From Kallotenue papyrolyticum (GTDB lineage: Bacteria; Chloroflexota; Chloroflexia; Chloroflexales; Kallotenuaceae), in the NCBI RefSeq assembly GCF_000526415.1, contig NZ_JAGA01000002.1, positions 310,001-374,000 on the forward strand: a DNA stretch of 64,000 nucleotides, written 5' to 3'. Position 1 is the stretch's first letter. The number at the start of each line of letters is the position of its first letter. Of the stretch, positions 1-9,112 are shown piece by piece. Made by a program: the position numbers and the translations under genes. Below the pieces are notes generated by a model. The model saw only the letters and a list, made by a program, of their open reading frames with translations, made no database searches and was not told the DNA's origin.

Positions 1-1
1 C

Positions 2-1291
2 GTCGGCTGGACGTACGACGCAGCGGGCAACCTGCTCAGCGACGGCACGACGACGTATGCCTACGACGCGCTCGGCCGGCTGACCAGCACGACTCATAAC
101 GGTACGAGCACGACTCATGCGTACAACGGCGACGGCGTGCTGGTCGCCCAAACGCAGGGAAGCACCACGACGCACTACACGCAGGATCTGGTCGCGCCGC
201 TGAGTCAGATCTTACAACGGACTGATGGCACGAGTCGCACCGATTACGTGTACGGCCACGAGCGCCTGCTGGCGTTGAATGGCACGGCGCAGACGTGGTA
301 CGGCAGCGATGCGTTGGGCAGTGTGCGGCAGACGCTCGACGCGACCGGTGCGCCGCTGTCGGCGTTGCACTACGACCCATGGGGCACGCCGCAGGGCAGC
401 GTGCAGCCGCCGACGTTTGGCTTCACCGGCGAGCTGCAGGATGGGACGAGTGGATTGACGTATCTGCGGGCGCGCTGGTATCAACCGCAGTACGGGCGCT
501 TTACGAGCCGCGATCCGTTTGCGGGCTTCCCGACGCTGCCGTATAGCCAGCATCCGTATCAGTATGCCTATGCCGATCCGGTGCGCCTGACCGATCCGAG
601 CGGGAAGTGTGTGGAATGGCTGTGGGGCGATCCAGCGTGTGAGTTCATTGGATGGGAGCGTATTCGACGGGGCGATCTCGAATGGGACGAAGGTCGTCCA
701 TGGGGCGGTGCAGCCATCGACTTAACACCGGGACTTGGCGACGCCAAGGGGTTTATTGAAGTCTTTACCGGGTGTGATCTCGTTACCGGCGAGAATCTCG
801 GGCACTGGCGATGGGCGGGATTGTTGTTCCTCAGTGAGCTGCGAACGTTACGCTATGCGGACGACGCAGCATTAGGCGCGACGTCCATCAATGAATTCGT
901 GACCGGCGCTAGGAAGTATCAGTACGGTCAGAAGCTGGACGACCATACTCGCTGGGAGAAATACGCTCCCGAGGCTTACGAATATATCCGCCAAGCTGAT
1001 GATATTGCGGAAATTTCTCGAAACACGGGAATCCCCGAGTATCGTGTTCGCCGAATTAAGAGCCACCTGTTCGAGTGGGAACATCAATTAGACGATCGAT
1101 TTGGCAGATTCGATGCAGATCCTGATATCGCTGATGCTTGGGAGCGTTTACGTCGTGGCGATTATACGCACGAAGATCTGCGGCTGCTCGATCATGAGTA
1201 TTTTGAGTCGAAGTTTGAAAGAATTTTCAAGACGGACTATCGAACTACTCATGATGCAACATTACGTTCAGGACGTACCTGGAATCCCTAA
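2..1291 (+). CDS. Rhs/YD-repeat protein C-terminal part with toxin-like tail A (5' end outside window)
   Basis: The reading frame is open from base 2, so the gene starts upstream of the window. The first ~195 residues are YD repeats and the Rhs-associated core (YDALGRL, GELQDGTSGLTYLRARW, GRFTSRDPF, DPSGK). The tail then changes composition: a segment around AIDLTPGLGDAKGFIEVFTG resembles the pre-toxin TG linker, followed by a ~130-residue helical domain with HLFEWEHQLDDRFGRFD, a LLDHEYFESKFE segment, and the end RSGRTWNP. The tail domain is presumably the secreted toxin tip; I do not recognise its activity. A small gene follows 137 bases later and is the likely immunity gene. This copy may be the end of the intact parental gene or another orphan; the window does not show which. 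Confidence 0.85.
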   Translation, partial: VGWTYDAAGNLLSDGTTTYAYDALGRLTSTTHNGTSTTHAYNGDGVLVAQTQGSTTTHYTQDLVAPLSQILQRTDGTSRTDYVYGHERLLALNGTAQTWYGSDALGSVRQTLDATGAPLSALHYDPWGTPQGSVQPPTFGFTGELQDGTSGLTYLRARWYQPQYGRFTSRDPFAGFPTLPYSQHPYQYAYADPVRLTDPSGKCVEWLWGDPACEFIGWERIRRGDLEWDEGRPWGGAAIDLTPGLGDAKGFIEVFTGCDLVTGENLGHWRWAGLLFLSELRTLRYADDAALGATSINEFVTGARKYQYGQKLDDHTRWEKYAPEAYEYIRQADDIAEISRNTGIPEYRVRRIKSHLFEWEHQLDDRFGRFDADPDIADAWERLRRGDYTHEDLRLLDHEYFESKFERIFKTDYRTTHDATLRSGRTWNP

Positions 1292-1428
1292 GTCGCTTCC
1301 GTATCAGAATGCGAAGAATAGCCGGGCCTTAGCGCGAGGCAGGTGTTAAGGCTCGCTATCTCTTCTATAATAGTCGCTGTCGCGTTCAGTGGTCGAACAC
1401 ACATTGGTATTGGGAGGGAGAAGCAACC

Positions 1429-1668
1429 ATGGCATTCTACGTACTGCTTCTGAAAGAACATGAGGATGACCAATACGTGGTTTACAAGTTTGGGCCTCAT
1501 GAAGAGGCTCTTGGAAGGCTGCGCCTTGACAAAGCTACTGGAGTAGTAGATGAGATTGATCCTGTGACAACCATAAATCCACAAGCCTTTTTCAATCGGG
1601 CGGCAGTTAAGGTGCGCCAACATTGGCGCACTGGGAACTTTCCGGACAGAAGCAGTTGGGCCTCCTAA
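1429..1668 (+). CDS. Small putative immunity protein for tail A
   Basis: A 79-residue acidic to neutral protein preceded by a good ribosome binding site (GGGAGGGAGAA, about 6 bases before ATG). It has no signal peptide or membrane segment. The order (Rhs tail, then a small cytoplasmic protein) is that of toxin/immunity pairs, and this is the only basis for the role. The end reads FPDRSSWAS. A second coherent frame, offset by a frameshift, continues just past the stop (1661 to 1777), so the gene may once have been longer or may abut a remnant. Confidence 0.6.
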   Translation: MAFYVLLLKEHEDDQYVVYKFGPHEEALGRLRLDKATGVVDEIDPVTTINPQAFFNRAAVKVRQHWRTGNFPDRSSWAS

Positions 1669-1777
1669 GGATCTAGCGATCATCACGAGTCTAGTTTACC
1701 AATCGGGCACGAATTACTGGATAGAGGGTCAGGTTGAAGATGGGCCTCAAACCTTAATAGCCGCGCGCCCACGCTAG
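1661..1777 (+). other. Coherent gene remnant after the tail A immunity gene
   Basis: In the frame shifted from the preceding 79-residue gene, the sequence reads PPKDLAIITSLVYQSGTNYW and on to IEGQVEDGPQTLIAARPR before a stop. It has no start codon of its own and protein-like composition, so it is either the frameshifted end of the preceding gene or the 3' stump of a lost gene. From 1778 to 1997 I see no gene; that stretch is AT-richer than the Rhs cores and ends at the left recombination boundary of core B. Confidence 0.35.
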
Positions 1778-1997
1778 TAGGATAGCCGCCTGTAGTGTGA
1801 AGCATTTAGCCAGCTATAGCCTGTACAGATTGGTTTGTAATGCAGTCAATGCTGCGTTGCATGATACGGACTTCACCGATCTCTACTATGTGAAAAGGAA
1901 TCCCGAGATCTCGCTAGTACTTTGCTCGCATTTGTGATTTGTTTTCAGTCGTTTGAGAAGTTGTCCCGCCATACGGTAATGAACAAGCACGACCTGC

Positions 1998-3401
1998 CAG
2001 TACGCCTACGACCTGGTGGGCAACCGCACCGAGATGTGGGTGGACGGCACGCTGAGCGAGCAGCGCGACTATAACGCGGCGGATCAGGTGGTCGGCTGGA
2101 CGTACGATGCGGCGGGCAACCTGCTCAGCGACGGTACGACGACGTATGCCTACGACGCGCTCGGCCGGCTGACCAGCACGACTCATAACGGTACGAGCAC
2201 GACTCATGCGTACAACGGCGACGGCGTGCTGGTGGCGCAGACCACGGGCAGCACGACGACGCGCTATACCCAGGACCTCGTCGCACCGCTGAGTCAGATC
2301 CTTCAGACGACTCACGGTACGCAGCGGACCGACTACGTGTACGGGCATGAGCGGCTGCTGGCGTTGCACGGTACGGCGCAGACGTGGTACGGCAGTGATG
2401 CGCTCGGCAGCGTGCGCCTGACGCTGGATGCGACCGGTGCGCCGCTCACGGCACTGCACTATGATCCGTGGGGCACGCCGCAAGGCAGCGTCCAGCCGCC
2501 GACGTTCGGCTTCACCGGCGAGCTGCAGGCTGACACGAGCGGGCTGGTGCACTTGCGCGCGCGCTGGTATCAGCCGCAGTACGGGCGGTTCACGAGCCGC
2601 GATCCGTTCATCGGTTACGATTCCGAGCCGTCAAGTTTACATCAGTACCTATACGTTGGATTAGATCCGATTAACAGGGTTGATCCGTCTGGCCTTTATT
2701 GGTGGGGACCTGGTCAAGCTTTGTGGGAAGCATCTGATAAACGTCTCCACAGTGCTAATGTACATGTCCGGATTCAAGCGATAATGATGGAATTCCGCAT
2801 GGATCAGGTGCATGCAGAATATCCAATACCACCGACCGGGATGAAAGTCGACTTGCTGGACTCTGTGTCGGGTGATGTATGGGAAATCAAGCCGTGGGAT
2901 GATGCGGCACAAGCAGAGATTGATTTAGCTGCTCGCCTTGCAGCACTTGAGGCAGCGAGGCAAAACGAACTCCTAACGGGGATCAATCCAGTCAGCATGC
3001 CATACAATTGGAATTTTGCTCCCCCTGTGTGGCGGCGGGGAATAACGTTTCCAACGACCGATCTCTATATCGGTACTGATGATACTGGACATTGGGATAT
3101 CTATGCTACGCAAGCGCAGCCCGGTATTATCTTGTGGTGGAAACACAAGCGGGGCCGTAGGGTTCAAGTTCCCGACCCAGTGCTGCTGCCACGACATATC
3201 GCTTTTGGGAAGCGAAATCAAAGGACTGGTTGGCGTCCGAATCTGGCGCCAGTACCACCAGCAAGCTATCGCCCTAATCCAGGTATGGCAATGCCGATTG
3301 ATGATCTCCTACCTGATTATCTGCTGCCCATTTCGTTAGGAGTGGGAGCGTTGGAAGCATTTCGTGGCGGTGGTGGCGGCAGGCTATGCATAGCGAGGTA
3401 A
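1998..3401 (+). CDS. Orphan Rhs core with PD-(D/E)XK-like toxin tail B
   Basis: The frame opens after a stop at 1980 and has no convincing start or ribosome binding site; YD homology begins abruptly at QYAYDLVGNRTEMW. This looks like a displaced, promoterless 3' module of a larger Rhs gene. The core ends at DPSG near 2693. Tail B (~235 residues) contains HAEYPIPPTGMKVDLLD...SGDVWEIKP: a D followed by ExK fits a PD-(D/E)XK nuclease fold, suggesting a DNase or RNase tip (inference). The end is glycine-rich. The same tail family occurs at 11,239 and as a fossil at 15,157. The putative immunity gene follows after 28 bases. Confidence 0.8.
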   Translation, partial: QYAYDLVGNRTEMWVDGTLSEQRDYNAADQVVGWTYDAAGNLLSDGTTTYAYDALGRLTSTTHNGTSTTHAYNGDGVLVAQTTGSTTTRYTQDLVAPLSQILQTTHGTQRTDYVYGHERLLALHGTAQTWYGSDALGSVRLTLDATGAPLTALHYDPWGTPQGSVQPPTFGFTGELQADTSGLVHLRARWYQPQYGRFTSRDPFIGYDSEPSSLHQYLYVGLDPINRVDPSGLYWWGPGQALWEASDKRLHSANVHVRIQAIMMEFRMDQVHAEYPIPPTGMKVDLLDSVSGDVWEIKPWDDAAQAEIDLAARLAALEAARQNELLTGINPVSMPYNWNFAPPVWRRGITFPTTDLYIGTDDTGHWDIYATQAQPGIILWWKHKRGRRVQVPDPVLLPRHIAFGKRNQRTGWRPNLAPVPPASYRPNPGMAMPIDDLLPDYLLPISLGVGALEAFRGGGGGRLCIAR

Positions 3402-3429
3402 TACTTACCTCTACATTAAGGAGGACGCG

Positions 3430-3684
3430 ATGAGTAATGAACTCGATTATGAAGGGCTAAGTAAGGATGTCTTCTCCTTACTACGTAAGCATGGGTTGTC
3501 ACCAGTGGCATACGGTATTGTACTCACGTTATCTCCTCAGGAGTTTGACCATCTAGTAGAAAGCAACCCACGAATGACGCATGAGGGAGTCATTCTGACG
3601 AAAGCAGGAATAGGAGATGCCCAATGGTTCATACAAGTCGTTCGCCAACATGAAGTTCGGACAACGATGATGCCTCCTGAGTAG
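3430..3684 (+). CDS. Putative immunity protein for tail B
   Basis: An 84-residue cytoplasmic-looking protein with a strong Shine-Dalgarno (AAGGAGG, 5-7 bases before ATG) immediately after tail B. Its segment LLRKHGLSPVAYGIVLTLS is recognisable again, broken, at about 15,400, where it again follows a piece of tail B. The co-occurrence of tail and small gene in two places supports pairing as toxin and immunity protein. The family is not recognised by name. Confidence 0.65.
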   Translation: MSNELDYEGLSKDVFSLLRKHGLSPVAYGIVLTLSPQEFDHLVESNPRMTHEGVILTKAGIGDAQWFIQVVRQHEVRTTMMPPE

Positions 3685-3999
3685 CGTACCGGAATTGAGG
3701 CAGCAATCACATCAGGCGCTAAGCGCGACATGGTTGCTGCCTTAGCATACGGGCTTAATGCAACCTAGATTGATAGCAATTGTGTAATTGCAATCTCCGC
3801 GTATGTTCACGTTCGCTGACGGTCTAGCGGCAATTAACATCTATAATATACAGGCGTTACGCGGTGGCCCGACCATCAATGGTCGGGCTGAATGGACAAC
3901 GCCGCGCTGCGGCTCCACAGCAGCCCCGCCGGGGCTTGGTTGGTTCAGCTCGTCCCGTTCACGGGCGGGCAAACAAACGCCGCCGCGTAAGTCCTGTAA
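3685..3999 (+). other. Spacer between modules B and C with remnant, promoter-like site and hairpin
   Basis: Just after the tail B immunity gene, 3685-3768 reads as a coherent protein end (RTGIEAAITSGAKRDMVAA, stop) without a start, likely a gene stump. A perfect TATAAT lies at 3842-3847 but no matching -35 element is clear. A perfect 10-base stem with a 2-base loop (3867-3888, GCCCGACCAT/ATGGTCGGGC) follows. No other gene is seen up to the stop codon at 3997 that opens module C. Confidence 0.4.
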
Positions 4000-5511
4000 T
4001 ATAATGCCCTCTACCGGCTGACGGGCGCTGAGGAAAGCCCCGGCACGACGTACCAGTACGCCTACGATCTCGCCGGCAACCGCACCGAGATGTGGGTGGA
4101 CGGCACGCGCGCGGAGCAGTACACCTACAACGCGGCGGATCAGGTGGTCGGCTGGACGTACGATGCGACCGGCAACCTGCTGAATGACGGCACGACGACC
4201 TATGTTTACGACGCGCTCGGCCGGCTCACCAGCACGACGCACAGCGGTTCAACAACGACTCACAGCTACAACGGCGAAGGCGTGCTGGTCGCGCAGACGA
4301 CGAGCAGCACCACGACGCACTACACGCAGGATCTGGTCGCGCCGCTGAGTCAGATCCTCCAACGGCAGCAGGGCACGCAGCGCACGGACTACGTGTACGG
4401 TCGCGAGCGGCTGCTGGCGCTGGACGGCACAGCGCAGACGTGGTACGGTAGCGACGCGCTGGGCAGCGTGCGCCAGACGTTGAGTAGCAGTGGGGCGGCG
4501 CTGTCGAAGCTGCACTATGACCCGTGGGGCATGCCGCAGGGTGGTGCGACACCGCCGACGTTTGGCTTCACGGGGGAGCTGCAGGATGGGGCGAGTGGGC
4601 TGGTCTACCTGCGCGCGCGCTGGTATCAGCCACAGCACGGGCGGTTTACAAGCCGCGATCCGTTCGCGGGGTGGCAAAGGAAACCTCCGAGCTTACATCC
4701 TTACCTGTACAGCTACAACGACCCGATTAACCGGATCGATCCATCAGGTCGTGCTAGTCGTGAGTGCCAATCACTGCCGGCTCAACCTGTAGGCAAGAGT
4801 GAATGTCAACGGGTGATTGACGTGATCCGGCAAGTAGTAAGCTTGTTGGAGCCTCGCTCTTTTCGTGACACAGCAGAGGTCGAAGCTTATCGGGCCCTCT
4901 ACGCAGGGCGACATCTCTGGAATGACCGGATCACCGTTGTACTAGCAATGTACTTCACTGGTATGCGAGAGCGGACAGCAAAACTGGCTATAGTAGAACC
5001 CGTTGCTTCTCTCTGGTTCCTACGGGAGGACAATCGAGCTGGCCGACTTCGCGAACGATTCATGTTCCGGCCCGGGGATGGATGGGAGTATAATGCGGGG
5101 TGCACTGCATGTAGCCTAATTCCGGGTCTTCCAGATCCATGTCCGGCTAAAGTCACCGGTGTTACAGCTGCTAATCGCCAGCCATCAGCGCGGGATCAAC
5201 TAGTGTATGGATTCAAGCCTGACCTTTGGTCCAACAGCCACCACTACTTCTTCGGCTTTGTCTATGGAGCATCTCTAGGTAAACGCGGAGGACATTTTAT
5301 AAATGAGATGTTTGAAGAAGTGTATACACCGCCCACGAGTCGGAATCCTATTGATGTCAAGGTCGGCAACCGAGCTGCAGCTATCGGCTGGGCATTTGCG
5401 AGCAACAACATTACACCGCATCGACTTGCTAGCATCCTTGAAACAGAATTGTGCTTAAGTGCAAGCAAGATTGCATATCTGCGACGTAAAATGGTGCAAG
5501 AACGAAACTAG
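4000..5511 (+). CDS. Orphan Rhs core with tail C
   Basis: Open after a stop at 3997, with YD homology starting at YNALYRLTGAEESPGTTYQY; there is no credible start, so it is 5'-truncated. It retains more of the upstream YD region than the other orphans. The core ends at RIDPSG (about 4749). Tail C is ~255 residues with several cysteines (CQSLPAQ, SECQRV, AGCTACSL, PDPCPAK) and a histidine-rich stretch NSHHYFFGFVYGASLGKRGG followed by KVGNRAAAIGWAFASNNITP. This looks like an alpha-helical toxin domain of unknown activity. A lipoprotein gene follows 185 bases later. Confidence 0.75.
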   Translation, partial: YNALYRLTGAEESPGTTYQYAYDLAGNRTEMWVDGTRAEQYTYNAADQVVGWTYDATGNLLNDGTTTYVYDALGRLTSTTHSGSTTTHSYNGEGVLVAQTTSSTTTHYTQDLVAPLSQILQRQQGTQRTDYVYGRERLLALDGTAQTWYGSDALGSVRQTLSSSGAALSKLHYDPWGMPQGGATPPTFGFTGELQDGASGLVYLRARWYQPQHGRFTSRDPFAGWQRKPPSLHPYLYSYNDPINRIDPSGRASRECQSLPAQPVGKSECQRVIDVIRQVVSLLEPRSFRDTAEVEAYRALYAGRHLWNDRITVVLAMYFTGMRERTAKLAIVEPVASLWFLREDNRAGRLRERFMFRPGDGWEYNAGCTACSLIPGLPDPCPAKVTGVTAANRQPSARDQLVYGFKPDLWSNSHHYFFGFVYGASLGKRGGHFINEMFEEVYTPPTSRNPIDVKVGNRAAAIGWAFASNNITPHRLASILETELCLSASKIAYLRRKMVQERN

Positions 5512-5695
5512 TAAACAAGTCTCAGCAATCTCTCTGAGACTACGCTTACTTCCTAATCCAGGTTGATCATGCTGGGTTCTTTCGTGTTCGGTACAATCCA
5601 AAGAACCCAGTATGACTGTACTTGCCAAACTGAAAGGTAGTGGTTATGCTGCAATTCATCATTTATGTTGTCTTGAATCGTAACGGGGGATCGTG

Positions 5696-6109
5696 ATGAG
5701 CTTGGCTAAGAGAATAACGCTTGTGATCCTGGTGGTGTTACTAACAGGCTGCGGATATCCAATTGCAAGTCAACCCACTGTGGAGCAGCGTCAGGCGATG
5801 GCTCATCCGGAAACTCTCGTTTTGTTATTTGCAGAATTAATTAAGCAACAAAGATATAGCGATGCTAAAGTTCTATTTACTAATTACACTGCAATTGTGG
5901 GGGTAGATGATGCGGGGAAAAGTCTATTCTCATTCGACCCGGAAATAGGAAGACTAGTTGATTATAAATTAGACAAATTAGAATTTCTAAATGATATTAC
6001 TTATGAAGCCAAAATGGATTTTGTGTTTGAACATGGTGTGGTAAAGGCGAGGATTATTCTGTTGTCAACAAGTCATGGGTGGAAAATTGAGAATGTCATT
6101 ACAGAATAA
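5696..6109 (+). CDS. Small lipoprotein, possible tail C immunity protein
   Basis: A 137-residue protein with an N-terminal hydrophobic segment and lipobox LTGC, so it should be exported and lipid-anchored. I chose the ATG at 5696, 7 bases after GGGGGA, over the GTG at 5693. The mature part (YSDAKVLFTNYT, DYKLDKLEFLND, HGWKIENVITE) looks like a small SnoaL/NTF2- or DUF4878-like alpha+beta fold (tentative). The gene is visibly AT-richer than its neighbours, suggesting recent transfer. A surface-anchored immunity protein would suit a toxin acting outside the cytoplasm, but this rests on position alone. Confidence 0.6.
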   Translation: MSLAKRITLVILVVLLTGCGYPIASQPTVEQRQAMAHPETLVLLFAELIKQQRYSDAKVLFTNYTAIVGVDDAGKSLFSFDPEIGRLVDYKLDKLEFLNDITYEAKMDFVFEHGVVKARIILLSTSHGWKIENVITE

Positions 6110-6194
6110 GGTTGGCGAACTATCGAATACACCGGATTCCCGCTGGAAAATCCGGACAATATGACGCGAAGTCGGCATCCCAACTGAGGTCTGG

Positions 6195-7685
6195 CTCTAC
6201 ACCGCGGCGGATCAGGTGGTCGGCTGGACGTACGACGCGGCGGGCAATCTCCTCAGCGATGGTACGACCAGCTACACCTACGACGCGCTGGGTCGCCTGA
6301 CGAGCACGACTCATGGCGGCACAATAATGACTCATACGTACAACGGCGACGGCGTGCTGCTGGCGCAGACGACGGGCAGCACCACCACGCGCCACACGCA
6401 GGACCTCGCATCTCCGCTGAGTCACCTGCAGCTGACTCAAGGTACGCAGCGGACGGACTATGTGTACGGCCACGAGCGGCTGCTGGCGCTGGAGGGCACA
6501 GCGCAGACGTGGTACGGCAGCGATGCGCTCGGCAGCGTGCGCCAGACGCTGGATGCGACCGGTGCGCCGCTGTCGGCGTTGCACTATGATCCGTGGGGAT
6601 TGCCGCAGGGCGGCGCGACGCCACCGACGTTCGGCTTCACCGGCGAGTTGCAGGATGGGGTGACAGGGCTGGTGCAGCTGCGCGCGCGGTGGTACCAGCC
6701 ACAGCACGGGCGGTTTGTGAGCCGCGATCCGTTTGCAGGAGACGTCACATTACCACACAGTTTGCATCACTACGCTTATGTGCATAACAATCCAGTGAAC
6801 TACATAGACCCTTCTGGAAAGTACCTTTGCAGCACTCTGGAGATGAACTTACTTCTATCTGGTGGACTGCAAAGCGGAGGGTACGGCACCGGCTTCTCAC
6901 CCAACGTATCTGGATACTACGATCTTTGTACTGAGTCGTATTCGACCTCGCACAAGATAGTGGAAGGGCTGTGGAAGACCGACTCTCTTGGCGCGTTAGT
7001 TCGTCTTTTCTCGCATCCAGATCTACCAGGAGGAACAGGTACCAATGCGACTCGGTATCGGCAATCACACCTATCGGCGGCTGCCGAGCGCCTCGAGTTC
7101 ATCTTGGACTTGACGAGAAAACGAACAACACCGGCTCAATTCGGAGTAACCTTCAATGACTCTGGGTTCGCTAAGCAGTTTCAAGACCCGTGGCCAGACA
7201 GCTCCGGGAACCAAGTGGGACACTTCTTAACAGCCGTCAGTATGGGATATGATGCTGCTTACGCTGTTCGTGACTGGCGAACGAAGCTTGGGCTGCTCGG
7301 GGCTGATCCAGGGATCAAGAGCCTCTCTGACGATGAAGTAGCCTTGCGACTGATCATCGGTCATGAGAAATACGCTGATGCTGCAGCCGGTCCAGCGGAG
7401 GTGATCGCCATCAGACGGCAGTATTCCTCAACCACTGCTCTTGATCTCGCTCGTTTTGAATTGGCGATATCATATGACCGACGGGGCAACCAAGCCCGCC
7501 GAGATTGCTTATTAGAGCTAATCGTAGGCTTTCAGGGAGAGACTCCTCCCGTTGGTAGACTTGGAAACAGCCTACAAGACTTGCGGCTGAGCTTGAAAGG
7601 CTGGCGATTTGGACTAATGATCAGAGAAAGGAGTATCGTCACCTTAGCTCAGGCAAGTAACTGGCTAGAGCGTAACCTGAGGTAG
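6195..7685 (+). CDS. Orphan Rhs core with tail D
   Basis: YD homology begins inside a repeat at TAADQVVGWTYDAAGN; the frame is open back to 6165 but with unrelated sequence and no start. The core ends at YIDPSG (about 6819). Tail D (~285 residues) contains GNQVGHFLTAVSMGYDAAY and RLIIGHEKYAD, two GH motifs, then a helical end (WLERNLR). Its function is not recognised. A strong hairpin follows 5 bases after the stop, so no immunity gene is cotranscribed; the nearest intact small gene is at 8323. Confidence 0.75.
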   Translation, partial: LYTAADQVVGWTYDAAGNLLSDGTTSYTYDALGRLTSTTHGGTIMTHTYNGDGVLLAQTTGSTTTRHTQDLASPLSHLQLTQGTQRTDYVYGHERLLALEGTAQTWYGSDALGSVRQTLDATGAPLSALHYDPWGLPQGGATPPTFGFTGELQDGVTGLVQLRARWYQPQHGRFVSRDPFAGDVTLPHSLHHYAYVHNNPVNYIDPSGKYLCSTLEMNLLLSGGLQSGGYGTGFSPNVSGYYDLCTESYSTSHKIVEGLWKTDSLGALVRLFSHPDLPGGTGTNATRYRQSHLSAAAERLEFILDLTRKRTTPAQFGVTFNDSGFAKQFQDPWPDSSGNQVGHFLTAVSMGYDAAYAVRDWRTKLGLLGADPGIKSLSDDEVALRLIIGHEKYADAAAGPAEVIAIRRQYSSTTALDLARFELAISYDRRGNQARRDCLLELIVGFQGETPPVGRLGNSLQDLRLSLKGWRFGLMIRERSIVTLAQASNWLERNLR

Positions 7686-7690
7686 CAGCT

Positions 7691-7728
7691 TGCTTTTCCT
7701 CCAACCTTCACAAGGTGGAGGAAAAGCA
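7691..7728 (+). terminator. Terminator-like hairpin after tail D
   Basis: A 13-base perfect stem (TGCTTTTCCTCCA / TGGAGGAAAAGCA), extended by CCTT/AAGG past a bulged A, with a CAC loop. It has no long T run. Its position directly after the stop codon suggests transcription ends here. Confidence 0.6.
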
Positions 7729-7818
7729 TTCCTTCAATTTAGCGCCAGCCCTGCTGACGATCTGCTTTCGGAGATGGGACGACGACGGGGCTTGGGAACG
7801 CCTCAAAACGACCTGCGT

Positions 7819-8049
7819 TGCCAGATGCGGTACGCAGCCGTGTGGGATACGCAGCCAAACATCGTCGTGAATATTCTGGACTTGCTGCTAGTGGTAGTCA
7901 TGCATGCGGCGTTGCTGTCGGATACCGAAAGGCCTTTCGGAGCTAGGCTGCGGATACGCTTTCCCGCGGTTACGATACATCTGGCCAGACCAAGGGTACA
8001 AGGAGATCGTGATTACATGATTTTGTCATGCGTTCCAGTACGTCCTTGA
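7819..8049 (+). pseudogene. Decayed IS5-type transposase fragment
   Basis: The translation NILDLLLVVVMHAALLSDTE...RLRIRFPAVTIHLARPRVQGD follows the middle of IS5-family transposases (LVDTLGLLL.VVVHAA..QDRD...L...FP). The catalytic surroundings are not intact and there is no start. It is a relic in the D-E spacer. The rest of 7729-8322 shows nothing I can assign. Confidence 0.4.
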
Positions 8050-8322
8050 GATCATGGCGCGGCTACCACAGCAGCACACATTCTAGGTTTTGCCCAAGCG
8101 TTAGATTACGGACCACACGATTGGCTGGCTCAACCACCAGCGGTAATTGAGTCAAGAATATGATGTGTACGCCGTGACGGCGGAGCAATGGATGTATCTC
8201 ACGTCTATTCAGGCCAAGATGCGGTGCTTATTACATTACGGTCGAATACGGCGGAGATATCGCTTTCTTTTATGCTGAATAATAATATTCCTAAGAAAAA
8301 CACGAATCAAGGGAGATTAATT

Positions 8323-8697
8323 ATGTATCAATCACCGGAGACAATCAAGCATGGTTGGTATAGTAAGTTGATAGGATTTATTTTTTTGGCTTCTACGGCG
8401 ATATTTCCACTGCTTTGTTGCATGATTGGTGTTTTTGTACTTGCTTATGACACCGCATGTTTAGAAGGATCTTTGGATTGCCAAATGTATATAAAGTTTT
8501 GGATTTCTGTTCAAATAATATCAACTATTCCAGCTTTCATTTTCAGTGTGCTGGTGTGGATTTATAGAGAGAGGCGAGCAGGACTATTGTTTGGAGCTTT
8601 GCTACTCATAAGTCTTCTTTTTGTTGCTGCGATGCACCTCTATACGAATCATAGAATCAACGAATATTTAAATTCATTGATTCCGATTGCGCCATAA
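8323..8697 (+). CDS. Small three-helix membrane protein
   Basis: Start chosen at the ATG at 8323, preceded by GGGAGA, rather than an upstream in-frame ATG at 8188 with a low-complexity lead. The 124-residue product has three hydrophobic segments (IGFIFLASTAIFPLLCCMIG, FWISVQIISTIPAFIFSVLV, LLFGALLLISLLFVAA) and short polar tails. It is markedly AT-rich compared with the core genome. It might be an immunity protein against a membrane-acting toxin or an unrelated passenger; no family is recognised. Confidence 0.55.
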   Translation: MYQSPETIKHGWYSKLIGFIFLASTAIFPLLCCMIGVFVLAYDTACLEGSLDCQMYIKFWISVQIISTIPAFIFSVLVWIYRERRAGLLFGALLLISLLFVAAMHLYTNHRINEYLNSLIPIAP

Positions 8698-8784
8698 TAG
8701 ATAACCAATGGTGCTAGTAGTTGACAGCGACATACGACGTCCGCATGCTGAAGGTGTCGAAGCATCAGCAGGCAGGAGCGTCGT

Positions 8785-8892
8785 ATGTCTACCGATGATT
8801 TTATCATTGGCTTGTACAGTCGGGTCGACGAGATGATTGGTTAGGAACCGCGCCACCCGCAGGCCAAGCTCTATCCCAGCGAGATCGTTACA
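8785..8892 (+). pseudogene. Transposase N-terminal relic with in-frame stop
   Basis: The frame reads MSTDDFIIGLYSRVDEMIG, a TAG stop, then EPRHPQAKLYPSEIVT and breaks off. This matches the N-terminus of a DDE transposase family (DxFIIxLYxRVD ... HPQAKLxPSEVVT). Only about 36 codons survive. No inverted repeats could be paired. The flanking 8698-8784 has no gene. Confidence 0.55.
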
Positions 8893-9112
8893 TGGACAGA
8901 CTACTGCAAAGACCGATGTCTGGATTAGAGGAGACGATGGAAATCATTACCGGCCCCGCGGAAGTCGTCCTCGGGCGCACGATGAGGGGTATTGGGCAGC
9001 TTTTGGTCATGTCGGCATAGACGGTAAGTTTGATGCAACAATACGGAGCTGTGCAGAAGGGTATATAGTTGTATATCAAGCGACTTACTCGGTGACTGAT
9101 CGTTATCAGTGA

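Noticed and set aside
7690-8049. 119-residue frame as an immunity gene of tail D
   Set aside because: Its start lies inside the terminator hairpin and its second half resembles a decayed transposase.
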